Positions 43,533 to 45,710 of a stretch of 45,710 bases of DNA are shown here, in pieces. Below the pieces are notes generated by a model. The model did not search any database, was not told the DNA's origin, and worked only from the letters and a program-made list of their open reading frames with translations. The stretch comes from Bordetella parapertussis (GTDB lineage Bacteria > Pseudomonadota > Gammaproteobacteria > Burkholderiales > Burkholderiaceae_B), in the NCBI GenBank assembly GCA_945897365.1, contig CAMDFD010000021.1, forward strand, positions 1 through 45,710. The letters run 5' to 3'. How positions within the stretch are numbered: the stretch's first letter is position 1; the number at the start of each line of letters is the position of its first letter. The position numbers and the translations under genes are program-made.

Positions 43533-44726
43533 TCATCTTTTTGAGATTTTTGGTGCCAGTACTCGGTACAGTAATCGCGGGCCATCCAAACAAATCATTT
43601 TGATGAAATGCCAAAAGGCATTTCTTTGGGTCCTCGGCGGAAATGCACCAAACCAGCGGAAATAGTCTAAAAACGACAAACCTTGCCGTTTGCGCAGGTA
43701 TCTGGGAATCCAGACTAATTTCACAAACATGGCCTTCATTAGATCTATGCGGGGAGATCTCGGGCGTTGTTCTACAGGCAAATTGGGCAAGGGTGTTTGT
43801 CCATAAAGCCAAGAAACATGCTTGGGGTTGGTACTGACCGCATCATGTAGACGCAACAATGTTGCTCGGTCAACAGTGATGTTGTCAGGCAGATCCATGG
43901 CGAGCGTAAACAGCGCATCCCGTATCCGTTGCGGTGCCATCACGCGGTTAGCAAACTCGGCAAACCGATCAACATCAATATATTCAGTACGTTTAAGGAC
44001 GGCAACCGTGTCAAACACCCAGCGAGCCTCGTACATCAATGTTTTGGTCAATACACCATGGGCAATGGTGTGCGCCAAGTGATGCTCGACACAGGGCATG
44101 AGGAACGACTGCGACCCGAGAGATTGCGGTTTAGCATATTCTCTAATGCAATCAACCAAATCTTGACCAAGGGCCCAGTCGTGCACATACCAATGAAGAT
44201 CGAACTCAAGCTTATCAGGTGAGGTCATCGTCACAGACCTAAAACCACTGCCTTTGAGCTTGAAACCTGAACCTTCTAAAATCGCAAACGCCTGCTCAGG
44301 GAGCTCATGCAAATGAGGAATCAACACATCTACATCAGCCATGGGACGCGCCCCCATCCCCAACTGTAAATAGGCAATCGCTGGCAACCCTTTGACTCCA
44401 ATCATTGGCGCAAAGCCAGCCTGAGTGAATAGGGTTTGCACTTGCCCGAGCCGAGACAACAGCAAGTTGTTGCGACAAAAGGTGTGTTTATACATGCCCA
44501 CAACTTTGGCAAACGATTCGGTGCTCAGACCATCAACAGAGGTCGAGCGGTATAGCAAGGGCAAAACCCGTAACTGTTCACCAGACAGCACATCGTCCTT
44601 GAGCGCTTGGTCCAGCATTTTTAAGCGGGGCAGCCTAAATGTTGGGTTGATCGCTTCATCACTGAAGCACAACTCCAATAAAACCTTTTGTAACGCTGGA
44701 TTTGCGTAACCAAAAATCAAACTCAT
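43533..44726 (-). CDS. Nucleotidyltransferase-fold protein (NTP_transf_5 type)
   Basis: A 397-residue cytoplasmic protein. Its core MIGVKGLPAIAYLQLGMGARPMADVDVLIP (Lys112-Gly113, Asp131-x-Asp133) followed by LEFDLHWYV (Asp176) matches the uncharacterised nucleotidyltransferase family found in polysaccharide and peptide-modification loci. The two aspartates would bind metal and nucleotide. The substrate is unknown to me. The C-terminal third (KLVWIPRYLRKRQGLSFLDYFRWF) is basic and amphipathic and may touch the membrane. The ATG shares ATGA with the stop of the upstream GT2 gene, so they form one operon with the ABC remnant downstream. Confidence 0.85.
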   Translation of the reverse strand: MSLIFGYANPALQKVLLELCFSDEAINPTFRLPRLKMLDQALKDDVLSGEQLRVLPLLYRSTSVDGLSTESFAKVVGMYKHTFCRNNLLLSRLGQVQTLFTQAGFAPMIGVKGLPAIAYLQLGMGARPMADVDVLIPHLHELPEQAFAILEGSGFKLKGSGFRSVTMTSPDKLEFDLHWYVHDWALGQDLVDCIREYAKPQSLGSQSFLMPCVEHHLAHTIAHGVLTKTLMYEARWVFDTVAVLKRTEYIDVDRFAEFANRVMAPQRIRDALFTLAMDLPDNITVDRATLLRLHDAVSTNPKHVSWLYGQTPLPNLPVEQRPRSPRIDLMKAMFVKLVWIPRYLRKRQGLSFLDYFRWFGAFPPRTQRNAFWHFIKMICLDGPRLLYRVLAPKISKR

Positions 44727-45397
44727 ATTTTTTGGACCCTAGCCAAGTGACGCCTGATCACCTCAATATATGAAGTGTCCGAAGTGGTGTCGGTCAGTGT
44801 GTGGTTAGCACCATGAATGCGCCTTAAAAACAGCACACAGCCTGTCTTCTCCCAAGAGGGCTTTAGCGCCATGGCACGCGATAGATAGTCAATAAATTCC
44901 CCAGAGGACAGCGAGGGATCAAACAAACCAATTTGCTTGATCAATTTAAGACTTAGAATAATCGATCCTGGCAACGATGCTGCCTGCTTTGGTGGCAAGT
45001 GAAATTGCGATGTTTGACTCTGCGTCAGGCTTTGGCAGTAAAAATGCTCAACCCAGCCAGAAACAATGTCTGGCTGCAGCCTTTCGATGACAGACAACAA
45101 GACTGTCATTCTCTCTGGTGACCAAAGGTCGTCATGGTCAAGGAAATGCACATAGTCGCCACTGACCACTTCCAAGGCTCGATTGCGAGCAGCTGCGATA
45201 CCCAGATTAATGGGTTGAGATAACACATGGACTCGAGCATCATACGTCTTGCTCAACACCTTAAGGGTGGTATCGGTTGAACCGTCATCGACAACCACAA
45301 TCTCATCGTTTGGACCAAGCTGCGAAAGCGCTGACCCAAGGCATTCTTGAATATACACCGCTGCGTTATAGGCAGGGATAATGACGCTGTGTTTCAT
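44723..45397 (-). CDS. GT2-family glycosyltransferase
   Basis: A GT-A glycosyltransferase of 224 residues. HSVIIPAYNAAVYIQECLGSAL begins the nucleotide-binding fold, VVVDDGSTD (Asp37-Asp38) binds the sugar nucleotide, and LDHDD (Asp87-Asp90) is the metal site. The second half is shorter than average, and the protein ends after RRIHGANHTLTD and a short helix. No membrane span is present. It probably adds one sugar to the lipid-linked repeat unit. It sits 20 bp downstream of the partial gene at the right edge and overlaps the next gene by 4 bp. Confidence 0.92.
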   Translation of the reverse strand: MKHSVIIPAYNAAVYIQECLGSALSQLGPNDEIVVVDDGSTDTTLKVLSKTYDARVHVLSQPINLGIAAARNRALEVVSGDYVHFLDHDDLWSPERMTVLLSVIERLQPDIVSGWVEHFYCQSLTQSQTSQFHLPPKQAASLPGSIILSLKLIKQIGLFDPSLSSGEFIDYLSRAMALKPSWEKTGCVLFLRRIHGANHTLTDTTSDTSYIEVIRRHLARVQKI

Positions 45398-45416
45398 GGT
45401 TGGCCGTGAATATTAC

Positions 45417-45710
45417 TCATGTCCGACGCCCCTTTAGCGCGATAAGCGCGTGCTGCAGACCCTCGATACCAGGTCCGATCGTGTACGCCTCATAAGGAAT
45501 TGATTGGTGAAATTGTTTAGCCAACGCTAAGGTAACGTCGATACGATAGGGAATTTGTTGAATCGTACTCATGCAGCTGTGTAAAGTGAGCCGATCAGAG
45601 CGCCAAGTATGCCAGCGATTTTGTTTTCGCAAAACGGGAAAAGAAGGATGCAGCTTGATTGTTCGATAAATCGACCAACATTGCGGTATGTCGTCGCGCA
45701 AATCGACTAA
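45417..45710 (-). CDS. C-terminal part of an unidentified protein, cut by the window edge
   Basis: The frame is open to the last base, so only the last 97 residues are visible. They are rich in aromatic and basic residues (SIYRTIKLHPSFPVLR, NRWHTWRSDRLTLHSC, PYRIDVTLALAKQF, IPYEAYTIGPGIEGLQHAL). No motif I recognise. Position at the head of the GT2-nucleotidyltransferase group suggests a polysaccharide role. The family usually found next to NTP_transf_5 proteins (HPr-kinase-like) is not evident here. Confidence 0.6.
   Translation of the reverse strand, partial: LVDLRDDIPQCWSIYRTIKLHPSFPVLRKQNRWHTWRSDRLTLHSCMSTIQQIPYRIDVTLALAKQFHQSIPYEAYTIGPGIEGLQHALIALKGRRT

Noticed and set aside
43384..43812. 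A 142-codon minus-strand frame overlapping the nucleotidyltransferase gene
   Set aside because: Most of it is out of frame within the well-supported gene at 43533-44726. The rest covers the ABC transporter remnant in a frame that does not carry the homology.
1..45710. tRNA or rRNA genes, or an integrase with att sites, that would define a genomic island
   Set aside because: None was seen on either strand; the only mobile element recognised is the IS66 copy.

Overview
The window looks like an accessory, surface- and secondary-metabolism-rich stretch of a Gram-negative bacterium. The Wza/Wzb/Wzc/WecA-type export set, Tat and lipoprotein signals, and an outer-membrane beta-barrel show a two-membrane cell. 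A betaproteobacterium (Burkholderiales-like) is my best guess from the overall flavour of the genes, but no rRNA or housekeeping marker is present to prove it.

Region 1 (1-18.8 kb) is the 3' part of a non-ribosomal peptide synthetase (NRPS) cluster. The open reading frame enters from the left edge and reads (A)-T-E / C-A-T-E / C-A-T-E / C-A-T-TE. Specificity codes read by eye suggest D-X, D-Phe, D-Asn and Pro as the last four residues, followed by thioesterase release. A NodU/TobZ-type carbamoyltransferase overlaps the NRPS stop codon by 4 bp. It is followed by a very small SxtJ-like membrane protein on the opposite strand and an SGNH hydrolase. The likely product is a carbamoylated, D-amino-acid-rich peptide.

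Region 2 (18.8-22.2 kb) has a Tat-exported PhoX-like lipoprotein phosphatase and then an AbiF module. The AbiF module is an apparently intact abiF-type small structured RNA with its own promoter and terminator, followed by an abiF gene ruined by an internal deletion and frame change.

Region 3 (22.2-31.5 kb) is a glycan-modification island. It has two FkbM methyltransferases, a glycosyltransferase-methyltransferase fusion, a second GT4 glycosyltransferase, and two unrelated-looking sulfotransferases. A DUF4239-like membrane protein and a geranylgeranyl-reductase-type flavoprotein follow.

Region 4 (31.5-45.7 kb) is an exopolysaccharide locus: galE, a Wzb-type phosphatase, a WecA-like initiating transferase, a beta-barrel protein, the Wzc tyrosine kinase, Wza, an ABC flippase remnant, a nucleotidyltransferase-fold protein, a GT2 glycosyltransferase and a partial gene at the right edge. 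It is visibly decaying. The beta-barrel gene carries an in-frame TAG, a complete IS66-family insertion with an 8-bp target duplication, and a frameshift. The ABC transporter is an internally deleted, frameshifted fragment. The IS66 element carries a non-transposase passenger gene and a strong hairpin abutting the tnpA start codon.
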